A stretch of 30,827 nt of DNA, taken from assembly GCA_934565795.1 (NCBI GenBank), contig CAKTIM010000024.1, forward strand, positions 1-30,827, given 5' to 3'. The position numbers were made by a program, and so were the translations under genes. The DNA comes from an uncultured Oscillospiraceae bacterium. Lineage in GTDB: Bacteria; Bacillota; Clostridia; Oscillospirales; Oscillospiraceae. Positions 1 to 6,259 of the stretch are shown piece by piece; the stretch's first letter is position 1, and each line of letters opens with the position of its first letter. The notes under the pieces were generated by a model. That model made no database searches. It had not been told where the DNA came from and saw nothing but the letters and a program-made list of their open reading frames with translations.

Positions 1-30
1 CTGATACTAATAAGCCGAAAGCTTGACCAA
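1..30 (+). rRNA. 23S rRNA, 3' end (partial)
   Basis: The first ~30 bases match the conserved 3' terminus of bacterial 23S rRNA: the ACTAATA stretch followed a few bases later by GCTTGACC. The rest of the gene lies upstream of the window. The exact mature end is not determinable here and is probably near base 30. The 5S gene and three tRNAs that follow on the same strand support this. Confidence 0.8.
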
Positions 31-224
31 AGCGCAGGCTCAGTGAGTGCCAGAACATGATTGCGAAGTAAGGAACAATGTTCAGTTTTCAGGGTGTATC
101 GAAGAGGACTTGAATTGATACAGCTTGAATGACCACCAAAGGTAACGGTTTTGAATGCAGAAGCGATACCGGGCGGGTCAGGGAAGTGAAGTATTGGTAG
201 GAGTCTGAAAGCGTCATTAAAAAC

Positions 225-300
225 GCACCTTTAGCTCAGTTGGTAGAGCAACTGACTCTTAATCAGTGGGTCCCCGGTTCGAGTCCGTGAAGGTGCACCA
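225..300 (+). tRNA. tRNA-Lys (anticodon CTT)
   Basis: A full cloverleaf can be drawn. The acceptor GCACCTT pairs with AAGGTGC, followed by an encoded ACCA end. The anticodon loop CTCTTAA, closed by ACTGA/TCAGT, gives anticodon CTT, which reads AAG lysine codons. The T loop is TTCGAGT. One T-stem pair is a C-T mismatch (CCCGG against CCGTG), which is unusual for a functional tRNA. It sits between 23S and 5S rRNA and is probably processed from the rRNA transcript. Confidence 0.93.
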
Positions 301-302
301 AT

Positions 303-377
303 GGCCCGTTGGTCAAGTGGTTAAGACAGAGGCCTCTCACGCCTTTAACATCGGTTCGAATCCGGTACGGGTCACCA
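303..377 (+). tRNA. tRNA-Glu (anticodon CTC)
   Basis: The acceptor GGCCCGT pairs with ACGGGTC, and CCA is encoded. The anticodon loop CTCTCAC, closed by GAGGC/GCCTT, gives anticodon CTC, which reads GAG. The T loop is TTCGAAT with a normal stem containing one G-T pair. It starts two bases after the tRNA-Lys CCA. CTC is the minor glutamate isoacceptor; a TTC isoacceptor is expected elsewhere in the genome. Confidence 0.93.
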
Positions 378-383
378 AAAGCT

Positions 384-446
384 CCTCATGCGAAACACAA
401 TGCTCGGAAATGCGCAAGCACATTTCCTCACCAGTGTTTCGAGAGG
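384..446 (+). other. Imperfect stem-loop between tRNA-Glu and 5S rRNA, possible processing site
   Basis: CGAAACAC at 391-398 pairs with GTGTTTCG at 434-441, extended by CCTC (384-387) against GAGG (443-446). Inside it GGAAATG (406-412) pairs with CATTTCC (421-427) around a GCAA loop. Long stems flanking rRNA and tRNA units are common RNase III cleavage sites. There is no T-run, so it is not a terminator. The role is inferred from position only. Confidence 0.45.
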
Positions 447-513
447 AAACAAAGCAGTTAGAACTCAAAAGAGTTTTAACATATAAGACGATGGGCACAT
501 ACCCGTCCGACAT

Positions 514-630
514 AGTTGGTATTGATTGCGATGAGGGCCCACCTGTTCCCATCCCGAACACAGAAGTTAAGCTCATCCGCGCCGACAATACTTGCAGGGT
601 GACTTGCCGGGAAGATAGGTAATGCCAACA
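514..630 (+). rRNA. 5S ribosomal RNA
   Basis: About 116 nt with the 5S hallmarks. The terminal stem pairs TTGGTATT (516-523) with AATGCCAA (621-628). The conserved core CCCATCCCGAACACAGAAGT is present near 548-567. The ends are approximate. Unusually, two tRNA genes separate it from the 23S gene. Confidence 0.93.
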
Positions 631-633
631 TAT

Positions 634-709
634 GCCCCCTTAGCTCAGTCGGTAGAGCGACGGACTGTTAATCCGCAGGTCGTTGGTTCGAGTCCAACAG
701 GGGGCGCCA
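634..709 (+). tRNA. tRNA-Asn (anticodon GTT)
   Basis: The acceptor GCCCCCT pairs with AGGGGGC, with discriminator G and encoded CCA. The anticodon loop CTGTTAA, closed by ACGGA/TCCGC, gives anticodon GTT for asparagine. The T loop is TTCGAGT with a fully paired stem. It lies 4 bases after 5S and is the last RNA of the operon before the terminator. Confidence 0.96.
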
Positions 710-713
710 ATTT

Positions 714-742
714 CAGCAGACCGTTCGGTCTGCTGATTTTTT
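714..742 (+). terminator. Intrinsic terminator of the rRNA/tRNA operon
   Basis: A 9-bp stem CAGCAGACC/GGTCTGCTG with loop GTTC is followed by ATTTTTT. It starts five bases after the tRNA-Asn CCA end. Confidence 0.95.
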
Positions 743-767
743 GTTGCTGGAAGCCTCAAGAAACACT

Positions 768-804
768 AAGTCCCCTGTGCTCGTCATTTGAGCACAGGGG
801 ACTT
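768..804 (-). terminator. 15-bp perfect hairpin, terminator of the zinc operon
   Basis: AAGTCCCCTGTGCTC (768-782) is perfectly complementary to 790-804 around a 7-nt loop. It lies 3 bases beyond the znuB stop and faces the rRNA terminator. The minus-strand tail is only moderately T-rich, so termination is inferred mainly from stem strength and position; it may act on both strands. Confidence 0.75.
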
Positions 805-807
805 GGC

Positions 808-1644
808 TTATTGAACCCCTTTTGCCCGTCCGATGGCGGCACAGGCTGCGAATGCGGCTACGTCGGTGGCGACCACGGTGGAGCCGACGGGTGTTCCGGC
901 CAGGATGGAGATCACAATCCCAACCAGCGCACAGGTGACGCTGATCACCGCGGCGGCGATTGTAACGGAGAGGAAGGAGCGGTACAGCCGCATGGCTGAG
1001 AGGGCGGGGAAGATAATCAGCGCCGAGATCAGCAGTGAGCCGACCAGATTCATGGCAAGCACAATGATTACCGCTGTGATGATTGCGATGATCAGGTTGA
1101 CAGCATCAACGGAGGTTCCCGTGGCGCGGGAAAACGTCTCATCGAAGGTCACGTCAAAAATGCGGTGATAGAACAGACCGTAGAAGAGAAGCACCAGCGC
1201 CGATAGCCCAATGCACAGCCAAACCTCCCCTTTGGTCAGCGTTAAAATAGAGGTGGAGCCGAACAGTGCGCCGCATACGTCCCCCGAGAGATTGCCCGAG
1301 GTGGAGAACATGCTCATCAGCAGGTAGCCAAAGGCCAGCGCGCCCACGGAGATCATGGCAATTGCGGCATCCCCTTTGATGCGGGTGTTCTGCCCGGTGC
1401 GCAGCAGGAGCACGGCACAGATTACCGTCACCGGCAGAACGATTACCATTCGGTTGCTCAGATTCAGCACCGCCGCGATGGCCATTGCGCCAAACGCCAC
1501 GTGGGATAGACCGTCGCCGATGAAGGAGAAGCGCTTCAATACCAGCGTCACCCCCAGCAGGGAAGCGCACAGGGAAATCAGCACGCCCACGATCAGCGCA
1601 TAGCGTACAAAGGGGTAGGATAGATACAGCAGCAGTGTTTCCAT
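808..1644 (-). CDS. znuB: Zinc ABC transporter, membrane permease (ABC-3 family)
   Basis: The 278-residue, very hydrophobic protein fits the ABC-3 permease family (ZnuB/MntB/TroC), which forms the membrane channel for zinc or manganese. It has about eight or nine membrane segments and the family's conserved stretch FIGDGLSHVAFGA near residue 40. Later helices contain NLVGSLLISALIIFPA, also typical of the family. The start codon overlaps the znuC stop (TGATG), so the two are translationally coupled. It is the last gene of zur-znuA-znuC-znuB, and the Zur operator upstream points to zinc over manganese. Confidence 0.93.
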   Translation of the reverse strand: METLLLYLSYPFVRYALIVGVLISLCASLLGVTLVLKRFSFIGDGLSHVAFGAMAIAAVLNLSNRMVIVLPVTVICAVLLLRTGQNTRIKGDAAIAMISVGALAFGYLLMSMFSTSGNLSGDVCGALFGSTSILTLTKGEVWLCIGLSALVLLFYGLFYHRIFDVTFDETFSRATGTSVDAVNLIIAIITAVIIVLAMNLVGSLLISALIIFPALSAMRLYRSFLSVTIAAAVISVTCALVGIVISILAGTPVGSTVVATDVAAFAACAAIGRAKGVQ

Positions 1645-2348
1645 CAGTTCTTCTCCTCCTCATTCGGCAGAAAGCTGCGCGCGATCCCGCTGTGCAGGTA
1701 TTGCTCCCGGGTGCCGAAGAACAGCGCCTTGCCGATGTGCAGCACATGGGTTGCGCTGTTCAGCGCGGACTCCAGATCGTGAGAGATCATAATGATTGTG
1801 ATCCCCTCCCGGTGCAGCTGGTCAATGATCTCGTACATCTGCGCCGCTGCCTTGGGATCCAGGCCGGAGATCGGCTCATCCAGCAGCAGGCATTTTCTTG
1901 TGGCGCACAGGGCGCGGGCCAGAAGCACCCGCTGCTGCTGCCCGCCGGAAAGCTCTCGGTAGCACCTGCGCTCAAACCCGCGCAGGCCCAGCTTTTCCAG
2001 GTTCTGCGCGGCGGCTGCCTTTTCCTCCCTGGTGTAAAAGGGGCGCAGACCGCATTGCCCCTGAAAGCCGGAGCGGACGATTTCCTGCACCGAGGCCGGA
2101 AAATCCCGCTGCACCTGGGTCTGCTGGGGCAGATATCCGATTTCCGTGGGCCGCAGCCCCTCCATGCGGATAACTCCCGCCAGGGGAGCGGTGAGATTCA
2201 GAATGGTTTTCATCAGCGTGGACTTGCCGGAGCCGTTTTCACCCACAATGCACAGGTAATCCCCGGCATTGACGACGAAATTCAGCCCGGTGACAAGGGG
2301 CTTGCCGTCGTAGCCCAGCGCTGCATTTTCACATATGATCTGAGGCAT
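1644..2348 (-). CDS. znuC: Zinc ABC transporter, ATP-binding protein
   Basis: This 234-residue cytoplasmic ATPase powers metal import. Walker A is GENGSGKST (residues 36-44), the ABC signature is LSGGQQQR (133-140), Walker B is LLLDEP (154-159), and the H-loop MISHDL follows near 192. Length and order are normal for ZnuC/MntB-type ATPases. It begins 12 bases after the znuA stop behind a GGAGGG ribosome site and overlaps the start of znuB. Specificity for zinc is inferred from the operon (Zur plus binding protein), not from the ATPase itself. Confidence 0.94.
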   Translation of the reverse strand: MPQIICENAALGYDGKPLVTGLNFVVNAGDYLCIVGENGSGKSTLMKTILNLTAPLAGVIRMEGLRPTEIGYLPQQTQVQRDFPASVQEIVRSGFQGQCGLRPFYTREEKAAAAQNLEKLGLRGFERRCYRELSGGQQQRVLLARALCATRKCLLLDEPISGLDPKAAAQMYEIIDQLHREGITIIMISHDLESALNSATHVLHIGKALFFGTREQYLHSGIARSFLPNEEEKN

Positions 2349-2360
2349 ATATTGCCCTCC

Positions 2361-3293
2361 TTAGCCCAGTGCCTGCTCCAGCACCTGACGATTTTGTTCC
2401 ATAATGGACAGGAAGCTGCTTTCCTTGGCCGCCGCCCCGGATACCGACTGCATGGAATTCAGGGTCAGCACGGTGGCCGTTCCACCGGAATTTTCGGCAA
2501 CGGTGCGGGCCAGCCGCCCGTCGCTGCCCTCGGTGACCAGCAGCGCATTTGCGCCCAGTTCTTTTGTCCGCTGGGCAAGGAACACCACGGTCTCAAAGCT
2601 TGCCCCCGCCTCGGCGGAGCAGCCGGGGAAGGCGGCGTAGTATTTCAGGCTGTAATCCTCCACCAGATAGCGGAATGGGAAGCGATCACACACAATGATG
2701 GTGTCCAGCCGCCTGTTGCTTACGGTTCGGCGGTAATCGTTGTCCAGGGATTCCAGCTGCTCCACGTACCGCGCCAGATTGGCCCGGTACAGCCCGGCCT
2801 TATCGGGGTTCAGTGCGCACAGGGAATCGGTGATGGCGGCGCAAAAGTCTTTGGCGTTGCGCAGCGAGAGCCAGACGTGCTCGTCCGTCTCCTCCTCCGC
2901 CTCCCGTATCTGCATGCCGTCCACCGTTTCCGCCTGGTGGGCGCGTTCCCCCAGCAGGGGCAGCAACTCCACGACGCGCTGCGCCGGATTCGCCGGCTCC
3001 CGCAGCAGCTCCTCCAGCCATTCGTCGGATTCGCCGCCGCCGAAGATCAGCAGGTCGCAGCGGGATACCTTTACCATATCCGCCACCGACGGCTGGAAGC
3101 TGTGGGGGTCAACCCCGTCGTCCACCAGCAGCGTCAGCTCCAGGCTGTCGTCGCCTGCGGTGATCTGCCGCACCCAGTCGTATTCCGGGAATATGGCCGT
3201 GACCACCTGCAATTTCCCGTTGTCTGCCTGCCGGGCGCACCCGCCCAGCAGCAGGGCCAGCAGGGGCAGCAGGCATAGAAGCTTTCTTTTCAT
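2361..3293 (-). CDS. znuA: Zinc-binding lipoprotein of the ABC transporter (ZnuA-like)
   Basis: A 310-residue solute-binding lipoprotein of the cluster A-I metal-binding family. The start at 3293 is preferred because it begins a lipoprotein signal peptide with lipobox LGGC (Cys19) and overlaps the zur stop by four bases (ATGA), behind a GGGGA-type ribosome site. An upstream in-frame extension lies inside zur and is not credible. Two metal-ligand histidines are visible, His64 in VDPHSFQPS and His139 in TDEHVWLS, the latter after an acidic stretch. Where many relatives have a third histidine, this protein reads RFPFRY (204-209). The last acidic ligand may be Glu255 in TEGSDG. Delivers Zn(II) to ZnuB. 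Confidence 0.92.
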   Translation of the reverse strand: MKRKLLCLLPLLALLLGGCARQADNGKLQVVTAIFPEYDWVRQITAGDDSLELTLLVDDGVDPHSFQPSVADMVKVSRCDLLIFGGGESDEWLEELLREPANPAQRVVELLPLLGERAHQAETVDGMQIREAEEETDEHVWLSLRNAKDFCAAITDSLCALNPDKAGLYRANLARYVEQLESLDNDYRRTVSNRRLDTIIVCDRFPFRYLVEDYSLKYYAAFPGCSAEAGASFETVVFLAQRTKELGANALLVTEGSDGRLARTVAENSGGTATVLTLNSMQSVSGAAAKESSFLSIMEQNRQVLEQALG

Positions 3294-3709
3294 TTCTCTT
3301 TCCCCGCGCAGTCGCTGCACACACCGTAGAAGATCGTCCGTACCGGGTCGATAGAAAAGCCGTGATGCTCCAGCACGTGCTTTTGCAGCTCCGGCAGCTC
3401 GTCGCAGTGCATGTGAATCAGCTTGCCGCACACGCAGCATTTGCAGTGGTAGCAGGTCTCTTCGCTCAGGTGTGCCCCCAGATATTCAAAGCAGGCGGGA
3501 GTGTTGGCGTCAATGTTGTATTTGGCGATCAGGCCCTCGTCCACCATCCGCTCCAGCTGCCGGTAAACTGTGGCCAGCCCAATGGGCTTGCCGGACTGGC
3601 GGAAATATTCGCATACATCCCCGGCGGTGATGTGCCTGCCGGGCATGCTCTCCAGATAGCCGCGCAGCTCGTCGCCCTGTTTCGTTTTGTAGGAACCCTT
3701 GCTCTGCAT
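3290..3709 (-). CDS. zur: Fur-family zinc uptake regulator
   Basis: The 139-residue protein has the Fur fold: a winged helix with recognition segment around KPIGLATVYRQLERM (41-55), then a dimerisation domain with two CxxC pairs (C91/C94 and C131/C134) that normally hold structural zinc. His-rich stretches (H99, H101, H111, H115, H116) supply candidate sensing ligands. It is the first gene of the zinc uptake operon and has an AGGAGG ribosome site. A Fur-type palindrome sits between its promoter and start codon, so it most likely represses its own operon when zinc is sufficient. The Zur assignment over Fur or PerR rests on the linked transporter. Confidence 0.9.
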   Translation of the reverse strand: MQSKGSYKTKQGDELRGYLESMPGRHITAGDVCEYFRQSGKPIGLATVYRQLERMVDEGLIAKYNIDANTPACFEYLGAHLSEETCYHCKCCVCGKLIHMHCDELPELQKHVLEHHGFSIDPVRTIFYGVCSDCAGKEK

Positions 3710-3725
3710 GGTGCGCCTCCTGATT

Positions 3726-3740
3726 TGATAACGGTTATCA
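3726..3740 (-). promoter_or_regulatory. Zur/Fur-type operator
   Basis: TGATAACGGTTATCA is a perfect 7-1-7 inverted repeat very close to the Fur/Zur consensus TGATAATNATTATCA. It starts one base downstream of the -10 box of the zur promoter and so covers the transcription start, the expected place for a repressor. A weaker, imperfect copy (TGAAAATGAATTTCA) lies just upstream of the -35 box, near 3771-3785. Confidence 0.9.
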
Positions 3741-3741
3741 T

Positions 3742-3769
3742 ATTATATCCCATTCGGAGAAAATGTCAA
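3742..3769 (-). promoter_or_regulatory. Sigma-A promoter of the zur-znuACB operon
   Basis: On the minus strand there is a perfect -35 TTGACA (3769-3764), a 16-bp spacer and a perfect -10 TATAAT (3747-3742), followed directly by the operator. Confidence 0.92.
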
Positions 3770-3811
3770 TATGAAAATGAATTTCAATTTAAAAATGATC
3801 CGGCGCAGATA

Positions 3812-3840
3812 TTGCCGCACTGCGCAGAATGTGCTACAAT
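3812..3840 (+). promoter_or_regulatory. Probable promoter of the small membrane protein gene
   Basis: TTGCCG (3812-3817), a 17-bp spacer, then TACAAT (3835-3840), 30 bases before the start codon at 3871. It is divergent from the zur promoter. Confidence 0.65.
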
Positions 3841-3870
3841 CTGGGTAAATACTCAAAGGAGGCATGAAAA

Positions 3871-4350
3871 ATGCTGTTTTTGCAAATCGTATTGTATTGC
3901 CTGCTGTATCTGCTGCTGGTAAAGTGCGCAGTGAGGAACAGCGGGCGGAACTGTCTGTATTTTTACCCGAAGGAATACATCGCCGAGGCGCAGCGGCGGG
4001 GAATCGCGGACAAGGATGAGGTGATGAAAAAGGGAAAGCGGTTTATGATCCCGTTTTGCGTGATCATTTTTGCCGTTCTGGTGGTGATCGTCGCCGTCTG
4101 GAACCGGGTCACGGATTTCAAAACCGCGTTTATTCAGTCGTACATTTTCCTGGTGGCGATGAACTGGTTTGACGGCATTGTGATCGACCGGCTGTGGGTG
4201 GGCCACAGCAAGATCTGGGCCGTTGAAGGAATGGAGGGCATAGCCTATGTGAAGCCATGGAAAACGGTGCTGGTAAAGCGGGGCGCGGCCACGGTGCTGT
4301 ATCTGATCGTTGCGCTGGCGCTGGCCGGAATTGTGGTGCTGGTGGCCTGA
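3871..4350 (+). CDS. Small integral membrane protein, function unknown
   Basis: A 159-residue protein I cannot assign to a named family. Membrane segments are visible at about residues 1-19, 58-78, 88-110 and 137-158. A basic, polar stretch (YFYPKEYIAEAQRRG onwards) lies between the first two. An AAAGGAGG ribosome site is at 3855-3862. The nearer ATG at 3864 is in another frame and gives no ORF, so 3871 is the start. It has its own promoter and is separated from the zinc operon by the divergent regulatory region. There is no evidence that it takes part in zinc uptake. Confidence 0.75.
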   Translation: MLFLQIVLYCLLYLLLVKCAVRNSGRNCLYFYPKEYIAEAQRRGIADKDEVMKKGKRFMIPFCVIIFAVLVVIVAVWNRVTDFKTAFIQSYIFLVAMNWFDGIVIDRLWVGHSKIWAVEGMEGIAYVKPWKTVLVKRGAATVLYLIVALALAGIVVLVA

Positions 4351-4452
4351 ATAAATTAATCATCTCTGCAACAAAACACCTTTCTCAGCTGTATCCGGTA
4401 CAGAGGGGCGGAGAGGCCCCGAAGATTACAGAAAACGAAAGGTTGAGCAACG

Positions 4453-4960
4453 ATGAAAGTAAGTAATATTCTGATAACACTGGCCTGTGTCGCGGCGATT
4501 TCGCTGACCGGGGGGATACTCCCCACAAGCGGCGGGGACGCGCCGGAGCTGTACGCCCAGGTCGGAACGCCGAACCCCTGGACGGATCAGCAGACCATGG
4601 AGGATGGCCCAGCAGGCGGTGGGCTTCTCCTTCCAGACGCCCAAGACCATCGGGGCGCTGAAGCCCGTGTGCATTCAAACGCTGGAATCGGACATCATTC
4701 AGGTGTTTTACCAGCAGACAGCCGATTCCGAGGAGCACGTGCTGCTGCGAAAGGGCTTTGGAAGCCAGGATATCAGCGGCGATTATAATGCCTATTCTCA
4801 GTCAACGGTGGAATTTATCGGCGGCAGCCAGGTGATGCTGCAGGGCGACGACGGCATGGTGATGCTGGCAACCTGGGTAAGCGGCAGATTTCCTTATTCG
4901 GTTTCCACTCACGGCATGACTGCCGAGGAGATTGAATCCGTCATTGCGGAAATGAAGTAA
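4453..4960 (+). pseudogene. Exported protein broken by a frameshift, paralogue of the anti-sigma outer domain
   Basis: The first frame (from ATG 4453) encodes a signal peptide and mature start ending QQTMED; the second frame takes over at 4604 with MAQQAVGFSFQTP and runs to 4960. Joining them needs +2 or -1 nt at GAGGATGG near 4600; adding AT gives EDMAQQA, which aligns with EALADKA in the anti-sigma protein at 5577-6206. The shared C-terminal region has the motif DISGDYxxYSQ followed by LATW. Rejoined, it would be about 169 residues. It lies 15 bases before the sigma gene and is probably part of that operon. It may be a real mutation, a switchable tract or a sequencing error. Confidence 0.75.
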
Positions 4961-4975
4961 CAAACGGAGCGTGAG

Positions 4976-5596
4976 GTGAAATGTGTGGTTGAGACGGTAT
5001 CAATTCTGCCATTCCTGCGCTGGCAGCTGCTTTGGCGGGCGCTGTGCGCGTTTGCCGCAGGCAAAATTGCCGGGCGTGCCCAGGTGCGTACGGAGGAGCA
5101 GAAGAGCCTTGCGCTGCGCAATGCGCAGACGGCGCTGGAGCGCTACGGCAACGCCATCCTCCGGCTGGCATATTCCTATCTTCACAATCTCAGCGACGCC
5201 GAGGACATCTTGCAGGATACGCTGCTGAAATACATCCAGTCTGCCCCGTCCTTTGAAAGCGACGGCCACGAAAAGGCGTGGCTGCTGACGGTTGCGGCCA
5301 ACCTGAGCAAGAACAGGCTCCAATACCTCCGCATCCGGCAGACGGATGAGCTGGATGAAACCCTGGCGGCGGAGGAACGGGAGGATCTGCGCTTTGTCTG
5401 GGAGGCGGTGGAGCGGCTGCCGGAAAACTGCCGGGAGGTGATCCATCTGTTTTATCAGGAGGGCTATTCAACCAAGGAGATCAGCGCCATTCTCCACCGC
5501 AACGAGAGCACCATCCGCTCAGACCTGAAGCGGGGACGGGACAGGCTGCGGGAGGTACTGAAGGAGGACTACGATTTTGAGGAAGGCATACAATGA
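4976..5596 (+). CDS. ECF-type RNA polymerase sigma factor
   Basis: Region 2 is clear (SDAEDILQDTLLKYI), and region 4 ends the protein with an HTH (YSTKEISAILHRNESTIRSD). The GTG at 4976 gives 206 residues, but the first ~36 form an unusual hydrophobic extension. A second GTG at 5084 would give a more typical ECF length of about 170 residues, though no good ribosome site precedes it; GGAG lies before 4976. The gene overlaps the next one, a membrane protein with a short cytoplasmic N terminus, the usual sigma/anti-sigma arrangement. The signal it answers to is unknown; the outer domain suggests an envelope cue. Confidence 0.88.
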   Translation: MKCVVETVSILPFLRWQLLWRALCAFAAGKIAGRAQVRTEEQKSLALRNAQTALERYGNAILRLAYSYLHNLSDAEDILQDTLLKYIQSAPSFESDGHEKAWLLTVAANLSKNRLQYLRIRQTDELDETLAAEEREDLRFVWEAVERLPENCREVIHLFYQEGYSTKEISAILHRNESTIRSDLKRGRDRLREVLKEDYDFEEGIQ

Positions 5597-6206
5597 GATC
5601 ATGGAAAAAGTGCAGGTTGACGACGAAATGCGCCGCCGCGTCCTCCGTCATCTTTCGCAGAAAATGGATGCCGATGCCGCAAAAATGGTAATCAGGCGCC
5701 GGTGGCAGCGCGGGGTCTCCCTGGCGGCCTGCGTGGCCGTGCTGCTTGTGGGGGGCCTGCTGCTGCGCCAGCGAAATGCAGCGCCGGAGGATACGCCGCC
5801 GGTGGCGGCACAGTTCGGCATCGAGGAGGTCGGCTCGGCGGAGGCACTGGCGGACAAGGCCGCCTTTCCTATCCGCGACGTTGGGCCGCTGCCCTTTGAG
5901 CCGGTGTCTGTCAGCTACAGCTGGTGCTGGGGGGAGCTGGCACAGATCCGCTATGAGGGAGAAAACGGCTCTGTGCTCTATCGCAAGAGCCGCGGGGCGG
6001 AGGATATCTCGGGAGATTATCAGCTCTATTCCCAACAGCAAAATCTGGACATTGACGGAATCGCGGTAACGCTGAAGGGAGACGGCGGCCTTGTTTGCCT
6101 GGCTACCTGGCAGACCGGCGGCTTTACCTGTTCCCTTTCTGCCGATCCTGGCTTAGCCGAGCAGGATTTCCGGGCACTTCTGGAATCGGCGCTCTACGGA
6201 GCGTAG
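5577..6206 (+). CDS. Probable membrane anti-sigma factor
   Basis: A 209-residue protein with a charged cytoplasmic N terminus (1-45), one membrane segment (about 47-64) and an exported C-terminal domain. The TTG start at 5577 is favoured by AAGGAGG nine bases upstream and gives a 20-base overlap with the sigma gene; ATG 5601 is an alternative. The outer domain carries EDISGDYQLYSQ and LATWQTGGF, matching the frameshifted exported protein at 4453-4960. By position and topology it should hold the ECF sigma factor inactive until an outside signal arrives. No zinc-binding anti-sigma motif (HxxxCxxC) is seen. The role is inferred from context. Confidence 0.75.
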   Translation: MRKAYNEIMEKVQVDDEMRRRVLRHLSQKMDADAAKMVIRRRWQRGVSLAACVAVLLVGGLLLRQRNAAPEDTPPVAAQFGIEEVGSAEALADKAAFPIRDVGPLPFEPVSVSYSWCWGELAQIRYEGENGSVLYRKSRGAEDISGDYQLYSQQQNLDIDGIAVTLKGDGGLVCLATWQTGGFTCSLSADPGLAEQDFRALLESALYGA

Positions 6207-6259
6207 GTCGTGCAAAGCCCCGCCCCGTGGTATGCTGGCGGGGAAAGGAAGTGTGAGCA

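Noticed and set aside
266..622. 118-residue open frame across tRNA-Lys, tRNA-Glu and 5S rRNA
   Set aside because: It overlaps three stable RNA genes and has no ribosome site.
1635..3278. 547-residue plus-strand open frame
   Set aside because: It is the antisense shadow of znuC and znuA; GC-rich codons leave the opposite strand open, and there is no recognisable domain.
4453..4960. Programmed ribosomal frameshifting
   Set aside because: No slippery heptamer with a downstream structure is visible; a mutation, tract slippage or sequencing error is simpler.
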